From JBGPIT01 sp041485125 (lineage in GTDB: Bacteria; Desulfobacterota; Binatia; UTPRO1): a stretch of 11,793 nt of DNA. The stretch covers positions 1 to 11,793 of the forward strand of contig JBGPIT010000129.1 in the NCBI GenBank assembly GCA_041485125.1, in the 5' to 3' direction. Positions within the stretch are counted from its first letter, which is position 1. The number at the start of each line of letters is the position of its first letter. Positions 1 to 6,438 of this stretch are shown piece by piece. Below the pieces are notes generated by a model. The model saw only the letters and a list, made by a program, of their open reading frames with translations, made no database searches and was not told the DNA's origin. The position numbers and the translations under genes are program-made.

Positions 1-372
1 GCGTTCGGCGGCGCCCAGAAGGACATCTTTCCGTCGCTGCACACTGCCGCGCCGATGGTCGTCGCGCTGTTCGCGTTCCGCCACCGTCGCACGCCGCCCT
101 TCCGGTACGTGTGGCACGCGACCTGGTTCATCACCCTGAACATCGTGATCGCGACGATGTTCCTGCGCTGGCACTACGCGATCGACGTCGTCGCGGGGGC
201 CGCGCTCGCCGTGGCCGCGCACGTCGTCGCGGTGTACGTGACGCCCTGGGAGGCACGGCGCCGCGAGGCACGCGGTCTGACGCTCGCGTGGCCGCCGTTC
301 GTCGACGCTCCGTCACGCGGTCATGCGGCGGCGCCGCCGCGTGCTCGTCACCCGCGGCTCGATTCCACTTGA
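1..372 (+). CDS. PAP2-superfamily phosphatase/phosphotransferase, C-terminal part (5' end outside window)
   Basis: The gene is open from base 1 and ends at TGA 370-372, so only about 123 C-terminal residues are visible. Two PAP2 signature blocks are readable. FPSLHTA (about residues 10-16) corresponds to the middle motif (PSxH), and RWHYAIDVVAG (about residues 56-66) corresponds to the last motif (RxHYxxDVxxG), whose His and Asp form the catalytic pair in the family. Hydrophobic helices flank both motifs, as expected for an integral membrane enzyme with its active site at the membrane surface. Family members dephosphorylate lipid phosphates or transfer phospho-head groups such as phosphoinositol; the substrate cannot be told here. 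The last 40 or so residues are a Pro/Arg/Ala-rich, probably disordered cytoplasmic tail. An internal ATG at 55 is not the start, because the signature begins upstream of it. Confidence 0.85.
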   Translation, partial: AFGGAQKDIFPSLHTAAPMVVALFAFRHRRTPPFRYVWHATWFITLNIVIATMFLRWHYAIDVVAGAALAVAAHVVAVYVTPWEARRREARGLTLAWPPFVDAPSRGHAAAPPRARHPRLDST

Positions 373-413
373 TCTGGAACGGCGCTCCGACGATATTGCG
401 CCAGCTCATCCTT

Positions 414-418
414 GGAGG
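414..418 (+). promoter_or_regulatory. Shine-Dalgarno site of the small secreted protein
   Basis: GGAGG lies five bases before ATG 424. It decides for that ATG over the in-frame TTG at 412, which would overlap the site and add four residues in front of a well-formed signal peptide. Confidence 0.75.
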
Positions 419-423
419 TTGCC

Positions 424-975
424 ATGCGCAAAGTGTCGCTCGTCCTCGTCGCGCTCCTCATCGCCTTCGCCTGGCTCTCGCGTCACCCCGAGCCGGCACG
501 CGGCGTCACCGTCGTCTTCCCCTTGAAGATCAACGGCACCAGCTGGCAGCCGCAGATCCTGACCGTCCCCGGCCAGAAGATCGGTATCGGCAAGGTGAAG
601 GACAAGAACGTCACCGCGGTCCTGCAGGGGTCGCTGCCGGATTTCGCCGCCGACTTTCTCGATCTCGATCCGAGCGGCAAGTTCTTTCTGTTGTTCGACA
701 GTCTGACCAGCTGGCGCGTCGCGACGAACGACGCCGGTACCAACGCCACGACGCTGCAGGGCAGGGTCTCGAACGACGGCGTCTTCTGGATGTTCGGATC
801 GTACGATCTGCCGATGATGCCCGGCGCCATGGGCAAGATCTTCGTCACCGGCAAGGTGAAGTTCCAGAAAGGCAGCTACGCGCCGGCGAAGGTGAGCGGG
901 ATCTTCTATTTTTTGAGCGACCCGATCGACACCGGACTGATCCTGAAGTTCAAAACCGACAAGCCGCTGGTCTGA
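424..975 (+). CDS. Small secreted protein of unknown function (183 aa)
   Basis: Start ATG 424 has a GGAGG five bases upstream. The N-terminus has a basic MRK followed by a hydrophobic stretch (residues 4-18) and a PEPARG region (about 22-27), which looks like a Sec signal peptide. The mature part of about 155 residues alternates hydrophobic and polar residues (for example FFLLFD, GIFYFL, GLILKF) with many Gly, Asp and Lys turns. This suggests an all-beta fold. There are no cysteines and no lipobox, so it is probably free in the periplasm or exported rather than a lipoprotein. I do not recognise a family. It follows the PAP2 gene by 51 bases on the same strand and could be co-transcribed with it. 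It ends seven bases from the tail of the convergent MOSC gene. Substrate and function are unknown. Confidence 0.8.
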   Translation: MRKVSLVLVALLIAFAWLSRHPEPARGVTVVFPLKINGTSWQPQILTVPGQKIGIGKVKDKNVTAVLQGSLPDFAADFLDLDPSGKFFLLFDSLTSWRVATNDAGTNATTLQGRVSNDGVFWMFGSYDLPMMPGAMGKIFVTGKVKFQKGSYAPAKVSGIFYFLSDPIDTGLILKFKTDKPLV

Positions 976-982
976 CGGCCGA

Positions 983-1570
983 TCATCGCGACGCTGGACG
1001 CGAGAGGACCTCGATCGGTGAGCCGACGTACGCATCCCCCGGCTCGACCACCTTCCAATAGATGCCGCGCCGGTTCTGGTCGCGGGTCGCCGGCGCTTGG
1101 ACGAAACGCAGCGCGTCGTCGCCGAAGCGACCCTTGAACTTCACACAGCCGTTGTGCGGCTTCGGCGTCACCACGACGACCGCGGTACCGACGCGCAGTC
1201 GTGTGCCGACCGGCAGGCTGGCGGCCGAGATGTCGAGATCGACGAAGAGGTTGTCGCCGAAGATCGTGAGCGGCTGGCCGTTCGCGATGAGCGCGGCCAC
1301 GTCGCACCGCATGACCGCGAGCTGCGCCTCGGGATCGCGCGGCGGCCGTCGATTCCAGCCGTCGCCGGGCATGCCTTCGTCGGGAGCGAGATGCACGCGT
1401 TCGGGTGTTTCCCGAACGCCGTCAGGGCGCCGGCGTACGAGGAATGCCAGGCGGCCTGATTCTCTCGGCGCCTGGGGCAACGCCAAGAGGCTCGCCTCGA
1501 GCTCCGCCAAGTCCCGATGACGAGAGGAGTCTCCGAGCGGACCGTACGCTTCTTTCTCCAGTTCCGGCAT
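983..1570 (-). CDS. MOSC-domain protein
   Basis: This 195-residue protein carries the features of a stand-alone MOSC (molybdenum cofactor sulfurase C-terminal) domain. It has an N-terminal block GRLAFLVRRRP (39-49), an acidic DEGMPGDGW segment (64-72), GDNLFVDLDIS (105-115), a GTRLRVG strand (122-128) and the hallmark HNGCVKF with FG (139-150). Cys142 in that motif is the conserved cysteine thought to carry activated sulfur in MOSC proteins. Family members are linked to molybdenum-cofactor enzymes or to pyridoxal-independent sulfur handling (YiiM-like). No molybdoenzyme is visible nearby, so the partner is unknown. ATG 1570 gives a leader matching the usual length of small MOSC proteins, but no clear Shine-Dalgarno site precedes it, so the start is moderately sure. 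It is transcribed divergently from the MEDS kinase across a 228-base gap. Confidence 0.85.
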   Translation of the reverse strand: MPELEKEAYGPLGDSSRHRDLAELEASLLALPQAPRESGRLAFLVRRRPDGVRETPERVHLAPDEGMPGDGWNRRPPRDPEAQLAVMRCDVAALIANGQPLTIFGDNLFVDLDISAASLPVGTRLRVGTAVVVVTPKPHNGCVKFKGRFGDDALRFVQAPATRDQNRRGIYWKVVEPGDAYVGSPIEVLSRPASR

Positions 1571-1745
1571 CGCTCAGCCCGTGCGCGCTCCGACTTTCCA
1601 CGCGCGTCCGTATGCTGCAAGCGCTTCGGCCGCGTGCGGCCTTGACGCGCTCATCGTTCGCTGCGCAACTGGCCGTGTCTGTAGCGACGCTTGCGTAGAT
1701 GCGAGGCGCCGCTGGGTCCGAGTACGTTTGTGTTCGGTCAACTCA

Positions 1746-1784
1746 GCGCTACGTCCTGCGTCCGCAAATCGCAGGACGTAGTGC
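1746..1784 (+). promoter_or_regulatory. Strong inverted repeat / leader hairpin before the MEDS kinase
   Basis: Bases 1749-1760 (CTACGTCCTGCG) and 1770-1781 (CGCAGGACGTAG) are a perfect 12-bp inverted repeat around a 9-base loop. In RNA the stem extends by a G-U, a C-G and a G-C pair to 1746 and 1784. It ends five bases before the GGAGG of the downstream gene. No T-run follows, so it is not a classic terminator. It could be an operator bound by a dimeric regulator or an mRNA structure controlling translation of the kinase. Confidence 0.7.
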
Positions 1785-1789
1785 CCGAC

Positions 1790-1794
1790 GGAGG
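1790..1794 (+). promoter_or_regulatory. Shine-Dalgarno site of the MEDS histidine kinase
   Basis: GGAGG stands four bases before ATG 1799. It supports this start over an in-frame one at 1691, whose extra 36 residues would run straight through the inverted repeat and resemble no domain. Confidence 0.65.
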
Positions 1795-1798
1795 ACGC

Positions 1799-3166
1799 AT
1801 GGCGTCTGCGACGCATTCCCCCGAGGAGATCGTCACTGCGGTGGAGCGCCTCGGGCCCTCCGACCACCTGTGCATGAGCTACCACACGCACCAAGACGAG
1901 CTGGCGGCGGCCATCCCGTTCATGCGCAGCGGATTGGACCGGCGAGAACAATGCGTCTACATCGCGAATGAGGAGTCCCGTCCGGCGGTTCTCGACGCCA
2001 TGCAGTCGGGAGGGATTGCCGTCGGCACTGCGACGGACACGGGTGTGTTGTCGATATTGGGCGCCCAGGACACGTATCGGCGCGATGGATCTTTCGACCC
2101 CGAGCGGATGGTCGCCTGGATCCGCGAACGTACGGACGCTGCCCGGCGTGCGGGATTTTCGGCGTTCAGGCTCGTCGGCGAGATGACCTGCGTTGCGGGA
2201 GACGGGCGCCTCGAGGTGGAGCGACTCGCGGAATACGAGGCCAAGCTCAACTACCTACTGCGCCAGCAGCCCGCCTCGGCGCTCTGTGCCTACGATCGTC
2301 GCCGGTTCGCGGCCGACATCATCCGTGAGGTGATCGCGACGCATCCGCTCGTCGTGGTCGGTACGACGGTCTGCCGGAACCCGTTGTTCGTCCCTCCGAG
2401 CGAGTATCTCTTCCCCGACTGGCCCGAACGAGAAGTCGAGTGGCTGTTGAGCAACCTGCGCGACCTTCAGCGCGCCGAAAGCGCTCTTCGCGAGACGGAG
2501 GAGCGTTACCGGACGCTTGCCCGCCATCTCCTCGAAGTGCAGGAGGCGGAGCGCCAGGGGATCGCCCGCGAGCTTCACGACGACCTCGGTCAGATGCTGA
2601 CGACGATCAGGATGAACCTACAAGCGACCCGTTCCCGCCGATGGCAGCGCCCACGGAAACTCGCCGAGAGCGTCGCGCTCGTCGATGAAGCGATCGAGCA
2701 CGTGCGCGAGACCACATTCGCTCTGCGCCCGCCCATTCTCGACGACCTCGGGCTCGAGCCGGCGCTCCGCTGGTACGTGAGCCGACAGGCGACGCAGGCG
2801 GGACTTGCGTCCCAGCTCGATGCGGCCTCCATCGACGACGTGCGGCTTCCGCCGAGCGTGGAGACGACATGCTTCCGATTGGTGCAGGAGGCCATCACGA
2901 ACGTCATCCGACATGCCCGCGCGCGGCGTGTGGACGTGGCGGTGAGCGTTGCGGGGGGTGAAATGGAGGTCGTCATTCATGATGACGGCACGGGCTTCGA
3001 CGTCGACGCCGCGCGCAAGCGCGCCGCCGCGGGGAGCAGCCTGGGACTGCTCAGCATGGAGGAGCGCGTGTCGCTCGCCGGAGGCCGGCTCACGATCGAA
3101 TCGACCCCTGGTCATGGAACGACACTTCGCGCTCACCTTCCCTTGCTCCGCGAAGATGCTCAGTGA
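1799..3166 (+). CDS. MEDS-domain sensor histidine kinase (HisKA_3 / NarL-system type)
   Basis: This 455-residue cytosolic protein has no membrane segment. Residues about 15-200 match the MEDS domain (sensory domain first described in DcmR of methylotrophs and methanogens), starting with DHLCMSYHTHQDEL (22-35) and FMRSGLDRREQCVYI (41-55). A short coiled linker (about 212-245) leads to a HisKA_3 dimerisation domain with the phospho-acceptor motif ARELHDDLGQ (His260). The ATPase domain follows: N box EAITNVIRHA (364-373), G1 DDGTGF (395-400), G2 GSSLGLLSMEER (412-423) and a closing GHGTT (438-442). Kinases of this class normally phosphorylate LuxR/NarL-type regulators, but none is encoded in the window, so it is an orphan here. 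Several cysteines in the sensory part (25, 52, 131, 163, 192) could bear on redox or metal sensing, though this is speculative. Its 3' end faces the DUF1415 gene 37 bases away. Confidence 0.9.
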   Translation: MASATHSPEEIVTAVERLGPSDHLCMSYHTHQDELAAAIPFMRSGLDRREQCVYIANEESRPAVLDAMQSGGIAVGTATDTGVLSILGAQDTYRRDGSFDPERMVAWIRERTDAARRAGFSAFRLVGEMTCVAGDGRLEVERLAEYEAKLNYLLRQQPASALCAYDRRRFAADIIREVIATHPLVVVGTTVCRNPLFVPPSEYLFPDWPEREVEWLLSNLRDLQRAESALRETEERYRTLARHLLEVQEAERQGIARELHDDLGQMLTTIRMNLQATRSRRWQRPRKLAESVALVDEAIEHVRETTFALRPPILDDLGLEPALRWYVSRQATQAGLASQLDAASIDDVRLPPSVETTCFRLVQEAITNVIRHARARRVDVAVSVAGGEMEVVIHDDGTGFDVDAARKRAAAGSSLGLLSMEERVSLAGGRLTIESTPGHGTTLRAHLPLLREDAQ

Positions 3167-3203
3167 CCAGACGCCGCGCGCAGCCGCGAACGCCGATCGG
3201 GAG

Positions 3204-3770
3204 CTAACGCTTGACGTGCGCCGGCGGACCGACGCCGAGCGCCGCCCATCCGTCCAACCCGAGCCGGCGCATCGTCGCCATGTTCCGTTCATAGATCTCG
3301 CGCGCGTCGGGAACCGCCGCGACCGCGACGTCGACGCTCGTTTCGCGCAGCAGCTGCAGCATCGGGTACGGCGAGCGGTTCGTGTAGTTCGTGATGTCGT
3401 CCGGCGCCGTGCCGGCGAAGCGATACTCCGGATGGAAGCTCGCGATTTGCAGCACGCCCTCGAGGCCGAGCCGTTTCACGGCTCCGTCGGCGTCGGCGAG
3501 GAAGTCGTTGTAGTCGAGAAAGTCGGCGAGCACGTACGGATGGATCAGCAAGGTGGTGTCGATCGCGGCGGGATCCGCTGTCGCCAGCGTGCGCAGCTCT
3601 CGCTCGAGATCATCGAGCAACGCCGCGCGTGTCTCCGCATGGCTCACGACGTAGCGAATCCGGCCGTTCAGGTAGACGGCCTTCGCGAACGGGCAAAGGT
3701 CGAGCCCGATGACGGCTCGCTCGATCCATGCGCGGGTCCCAGCGATCGCTTCATCCGGAGTCGGAACCAT
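3204..3770 (-). CDS. DUF1415-family protein
   Basis: From ATG 3770 the product is 188 residues, the usual size for DUF1415 proteins. Characteristic blocks are GLDLCPFAKAV near the N-terminus, LLIHPYVLADFLDYNDFL in the middle, then QIASFHPEYRFAG and NYTNRSPYPMLQLLRE. The Cys-Pro-Phe and the conserved His residues are the likely functional positions, but the family has no assigned activity that I can state with confidence. No signal peptide is present, so it is cytosolic. The frame stays open upstream to 3872, but that part overlaps the end of the regulator gene and adds an Arg/Ala/Pro-rich segment unlike the family, so the inner ATG is preferred even though no clear Shine-Dalgarno site precedes it. 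It follows the regulator gene by 11 bases and is probably the last gene of the operon. Confidence 0.85.
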   Translation of the reverse strand: MVPTPDEAIAGTRAWIERAVIGLDLCPFAKAVYLNGRIRYVVSHAETRAALLDDLERELRTLATADPAAIDTTLLIHPYVLADFLDYNDFLADADGAVKRLGLEGVLQIASFHPEYRFAGTAPDDITNYTNRSPYPMLQLLRETSVDVAVAAVPDAREIYERNMATMRRLGLDGWAALGVGPPAHVKR

Positions 3771-3781
3771 GGTGCCGGGGC

Positions 3782-5134
3782 TCAGCGCAGGCCGTGCTTC
3801 CGCATGCGGTAGCGCAAGAGCTCGCGGCTCACCCCGAGGCGGCGCGCGGCCTGCGACACGTTCCCGCCACACTCCCCCAGCACCCGACGAATCAGCTGCC
3901 GCTCCGCCTCGTCGAGACGCGTCGTCGCCGGATCGTCGTCACCGGCGGCACGCGTCTCGACCGCGAGGTGGCGCGCCTCGATGACGTCGCCGTCGACCAT
4001 CAGCATCGCCCGCTCGATCACGTGCGCCAGCTCGCGGACGTTCCCGATCCAGCGCTCGGCGAGGAGCGCCGCCGCGGCATCGGGCGCGAGCGTCTTCGGC
4101 GCCCGTCCATACTTGCGCGCGTAGAGCTCGAGATAGTGGTGCGCGAGGAGCAGAACGTCGTCGCCGCGCGCGCGCAGCGACGGCAAGGTCAACGTCAGCA
4201 CGTTCAAGCGATAGAAGAGATCCTGACGGAAGCGCCCGGCGGCGACCTCCTGCGCGAGGTCGCGATTGGTCGCGGCGATGACGCGCACGTCGGCGGCGAC
4301 GTCCGTGAGCGCGCCGAGCCGCCGCACGACCTTGTCCTCGATGACGCGCAGGAGCTTCCCCTGCGCGGCGAGGCCGAGCTCGCCGACCTCGTCGAGCAAG
4401 AGCGTGCCGCCGGCCGCGACCTCGAGAAGGCCCGGCTTCGCGGCCTTGGCGTCGGTGAACGCCCCGCGCTCGTAGCCGAAGAGCTCCGCTTCCATCAAGT
4501 CGCGCGGCACGACGGTACAATCGAAGACGAGGAACGGGCCGCGCGCGAGTGGGCTTGCTTGATGGAGAGCCCGTGCGACGAGACTCTTGCCGGTCCCGGT
4601 CTCGCCGAGGAGCAGGATCGTCGGGTACTCGCCGGCGCGCAGGCCGCTCAATCGGCCCATGCGGTCGATGAGCTCGCGAAGCGGGCTCATGGCCGCGCTC
4701 GTACCGAGTACGGCGGTCGCATTGGCTTGATCGAGGGGCGCGCGCTGCAACCGGTCGAGGCACGCTTGCGCCTGTGCCTCCGCGAGCGCGCGCTCGACCA
4801 GCAGCGCGAGCTGCTCGAGATCGATCGGCTTCTGGATGTAGTCGCGCGCGCCCGCCTTCATCGCCGCGACCGCGGTATCGACGGAGCCGTACGCGGTCAT
4901 GATGATGACCGGCAGCTCGGGATCGGCGGCGTGCGTTTCGCGCAGCAGCTCGACGCCATCCTCGTCGCCGAGGCGCTGATCGAGCAGCACGAGGTCCGGC
5001 CGGCTCTTCGCGAGCGCGGCGCGCGCCTGCCCGGCGCTCACGGCGACGGCGGTCGCGTAGCGCCGTCGATCGAGGAACCGCGCCAGCGCTCGCGCGTGGG
5101 TCTCCTCGTCGTCGACGATCAGGATGCTGGGCAT
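3782..5134 (-). CDS. Sigma-54-dependent response regulator, NtrC type
   Basis: This 450-residue protein has three domains. The receiver (1-118) has acidic residues VDDEE (7-11), phospho-acceptor Asp52 in LLDQRLG, Thr80 and Lys102. The AAA+ sigma-54 interaction domain (about 142-375) has Walker A GETGTGKS (177-184), Walker B TLLLDE (244-249), an AATNRDL sensor (288-293) and an FRQDLFYRLNV arginine-finger region (302-312). A Fis-type helix-turn-helix ends the protein (GGNVSQAARRLGVSRELLRYR, 423-443). The loop that contacts sigma-54 reads GAFTDA (224-229) instead of the canonical GAFTGA. When phosphorylated by the kinase encoded just upstream, it should bind enhancer sites and drive open-complex formation at sigma-54 promoters. 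ATG 5134 lies inside the end of the kinase gene (16-base overlap) and has GAGGA six bases upstream. The target promoter is not evident in the window. Confidence 0.95.
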   Translation of the reverse strand: MPSILIVDDEETHARALARFLDRRRYATAVAVSAGQARAALAKSRPDLVLLDQRLGDEDGVELLRETHAADPELPVIIMTAYGSVDTAVAAMKAGARDYIQKPIDLEQLALLVERALAEAQAQACLDRLQRAPLDQANATAVLGTSAAMSPLRELIDRMGRLSGLRAGEYPTILLLGETGTGKSLVARALHQASPLARGPFLVFDCTVVPRDLMEAELFGYERGAFTDAKAAKPGLLEVAAGGTLLLDEVGELGLAAQGKLLRVIEDKVVRRLGALTDVAADVRVIAATNRDLAQEVAAGRFRQDLFYRLNVLTLTLPSLRARGDDVLLLAHHYLELYARKYGRAPKTLAPDAAAALLAERWIGNVRELAHVIERAMLMVDGDVIEARHLAVETRAAGDDDPATTRLDEAERQLIRRVLGECGGNVSQAARRLGVSRELLRYRMRKHGLR

Positions 5135-6438
5135 CGACCGTCCTCGGCGACCGGCAGGCGAATCTCGACCGTCGTCCCGCCGGCGTCGCCGGCACGCAGC
5201 GTGATGGTGCCGCCGTGCGCGACCACGATTTTCTGCGACAACCAGAGCCCGAGCCCGGTGCCCGACGTCTTGGTCGTCGAGAACGGCGTGAACAATCGGC
5301 CGCGCCGCGCCGGCGGGATGCCCTCGCCGTCGTCCGCGATGCGCAGCGCGACGGTGCCGGCATCGTGATCGACGCGGACGCCCACGCGCCCGCCGCGCGG
5401 CGACGCATCGGTCGCGTTGGCGAGCACCGCGCTCACCACTTGCTCGAGCTTGGCCTGGTCGAACGACACCGCCGGCGTCGGCCCGACGGTGACGTCGAGC
5501 TCGATCCCCGCGGCACGCAGCCGCGGCCGCGCCAGCTCCGCGCAGCGCGCGACGAGCTCGCTCACGGATCCCGGCCGCCGCTCGAGCGCGACCGGGCTGA
5601 CCGACCGCAAGAGATCCGTCACCCACGCCGCCAGGCGGTCGACCGCGTTGACGATGTCCTCCAGCGCCCCGCGGTGCGGGTCGGCCGAGGGCAGTTCGAG
5701 CGCCTCGGCCTGCGCGGTGGCGCGGATGCTCGCGAGCGGATTGCGGATGTTGTGCGCGACGTACGCGGCGAGCTCGCCGAGCAGGGCGAACCGCTCGCTG
5801 GTGATCAGCTGGGTCTGAATGTTCGCCAGCGACGCGGCCATGTGGTTGATCGACGCGCCGAGGCGTGCCAGCTCGTCGTCGCCGCGCACGGGGATCCGGT
5901 GGGTGAGGTCCCCGGCGCTCATGATCTCGGTCGCGCGCTCGAGCGTCCGCACCGGCTCGACGAACCAGGCGCGAATCGCCGCGAGGAAGGCGAGGAAGCT
6001 CGCGATCACGAGACCGACGATGCCGGCGAGAATGCCGGTCGAGATGCGCGCGAGCGACGCGCCGTGGTCGCGCAGCCGGCGATGCTCGCCCTGGTAGTAG
6101 TGCGCCAGCCGGCGGACGGCCCGGCGCGTGTCGCGCGGCGCCCGGCGCTCGACCGCGCTCACGACGGCGTGGATGCGCTCGGCCTCGTCGACGGTTTGCG
6201 CGTTCCGCCGCAGGCCGTCGAGTGCCGCCGTCACCTGCGCGCTCGCGCCGAAAGCGTGACCGCGGGAGCCCGCGCGATCGAGCACGACCGCGAGGCGCCG
6301 GTGCTGCGCGTGCACGATCGTGAGGTCGTCGGTGACGAGCCGCCAGCTCTGCAGACCCCAATAGGCGGCGACGGCGCTCAGGAACGTCACCTGCACGGCG
6401 CCGAGAAAGAGCAGCGTCAGGCGCGAGCGGAGCGTCAC
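5119..6438 (-). CDS. Membrane-bound sensor histidine kinase (HAMP, HisKA, HATPase; NtrB/ZraS-like)
   Basis: This 439-residue protein begins at GTG 6438, whose GTGA overlaps the stop of the preceding gene by four bases; GGGAG lies seven bases upstream. TM1 spans about 8-28. A helical periplasmic section (about 35-130), rich in Arg and Ala and probably a four-helix bundle, is followed by TM2 at about 133-155 and a HAMP domain with EPVRTLERAT and DELARLGASINHM (161-200). The H box is AAYVAHNIRNPLASI with His229. The N box contains NATDASPRGG (341-350), G1 is DDGEGIP, the F box is FTPFSTTK (383-390) and G2 is GTGLGLW (393-399). The order and motifs fit kinases that pair with NtrC-type regulators, and the regulator gene overlaps its 3' end by 16 bases. 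It is therefore the cognate kinase by context. The signal sensed is unknown. Confidence 0.95.
   Translation of the reverse strand: MTLRSRLTLLFLGAVQVTFLSAVAAYWGLQSWRLVTDDLTIVHAQHRRLAVVLDRAGSRGHAFGASAQVTAALDGLRRNAQTVDEAERIHAVVSAVERRAPRDTRRAVRRLAHYYQGEHRRLRDHGASLARISTGILAGIVGLVIASFLAFLAAIRAWFVEPVRTLERATEIMSAGDLTHRIPVRGDDELARLGASINHMAASLANIQTQLITSERFALLGELAAYVAHNIRNPLASIRATAQAEALELPSADPHRGALEDIVNAVDRLAAWVTDLLRSVSPVALERRPGSVSELVARCAELARPRLRAAGIELDVTVGPTPAVSFDQAKLEQVVSAVLANATDASPRGGRVGVRVDHDAGTVALRIADDGEGIPPARRGRLFTPFSTTKTSGTGLGLWLSQKIVVAHGGTITLRAGDAGGTTVEIRLPVAEDGRCPAS
5141..5145 (-). promoter_or_regulatory. Shine-Dalgarno site of the sigma-54 regulator
   Basis: GAGGA (minus strand) lies six bases before ATG 5134, inside the last codons of the kinase gene. 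This supports translation by re-initiation or coupling. Confidence 0.6.

Noticed and set aside
112..128. TGGCACG as a possible sigma-54 -24 element
   Set aside because: The -12 GC at the required distance is missing (GG instead), and it lies inside the PAP2 coding region. The same holds for TGGCAC near 169. No full sigma-54 promoter was found by eye.
111..1061. A 316-codon plus-strand frame spanning the PAP2 end and the small secreted gene
   Set aside because: It is a shifted shadow of two genes that have clear PAP2 motifs and a signal peptide. Its translation is Arg-rich and patternless.
1691..1798. Earlier in-frame start of the MEDS kinase at 1691
   Set aside because: The added residues show no homology, cross the strong hairpin and lack a ribosome site, whereas ATG 1799 has GGAGG at usable spacing.
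3771..3872. Longer start for the DUF1415 protein at 3872
   Set aside because: The extension overlaps the regulator's 3' end and is basic and Pro/Ala-rich. The family's normal length is met from ATG 3770.
3728..5368. A 546-codon open frame on the plus strand opposite the sigma-54 regulator
   Set aside because: It is fully antisense to a gene with unmistakable domains. Its translation is Arg/Glu/Ala-rich with no motif, as expected when high-GC third positions remove stop codons.
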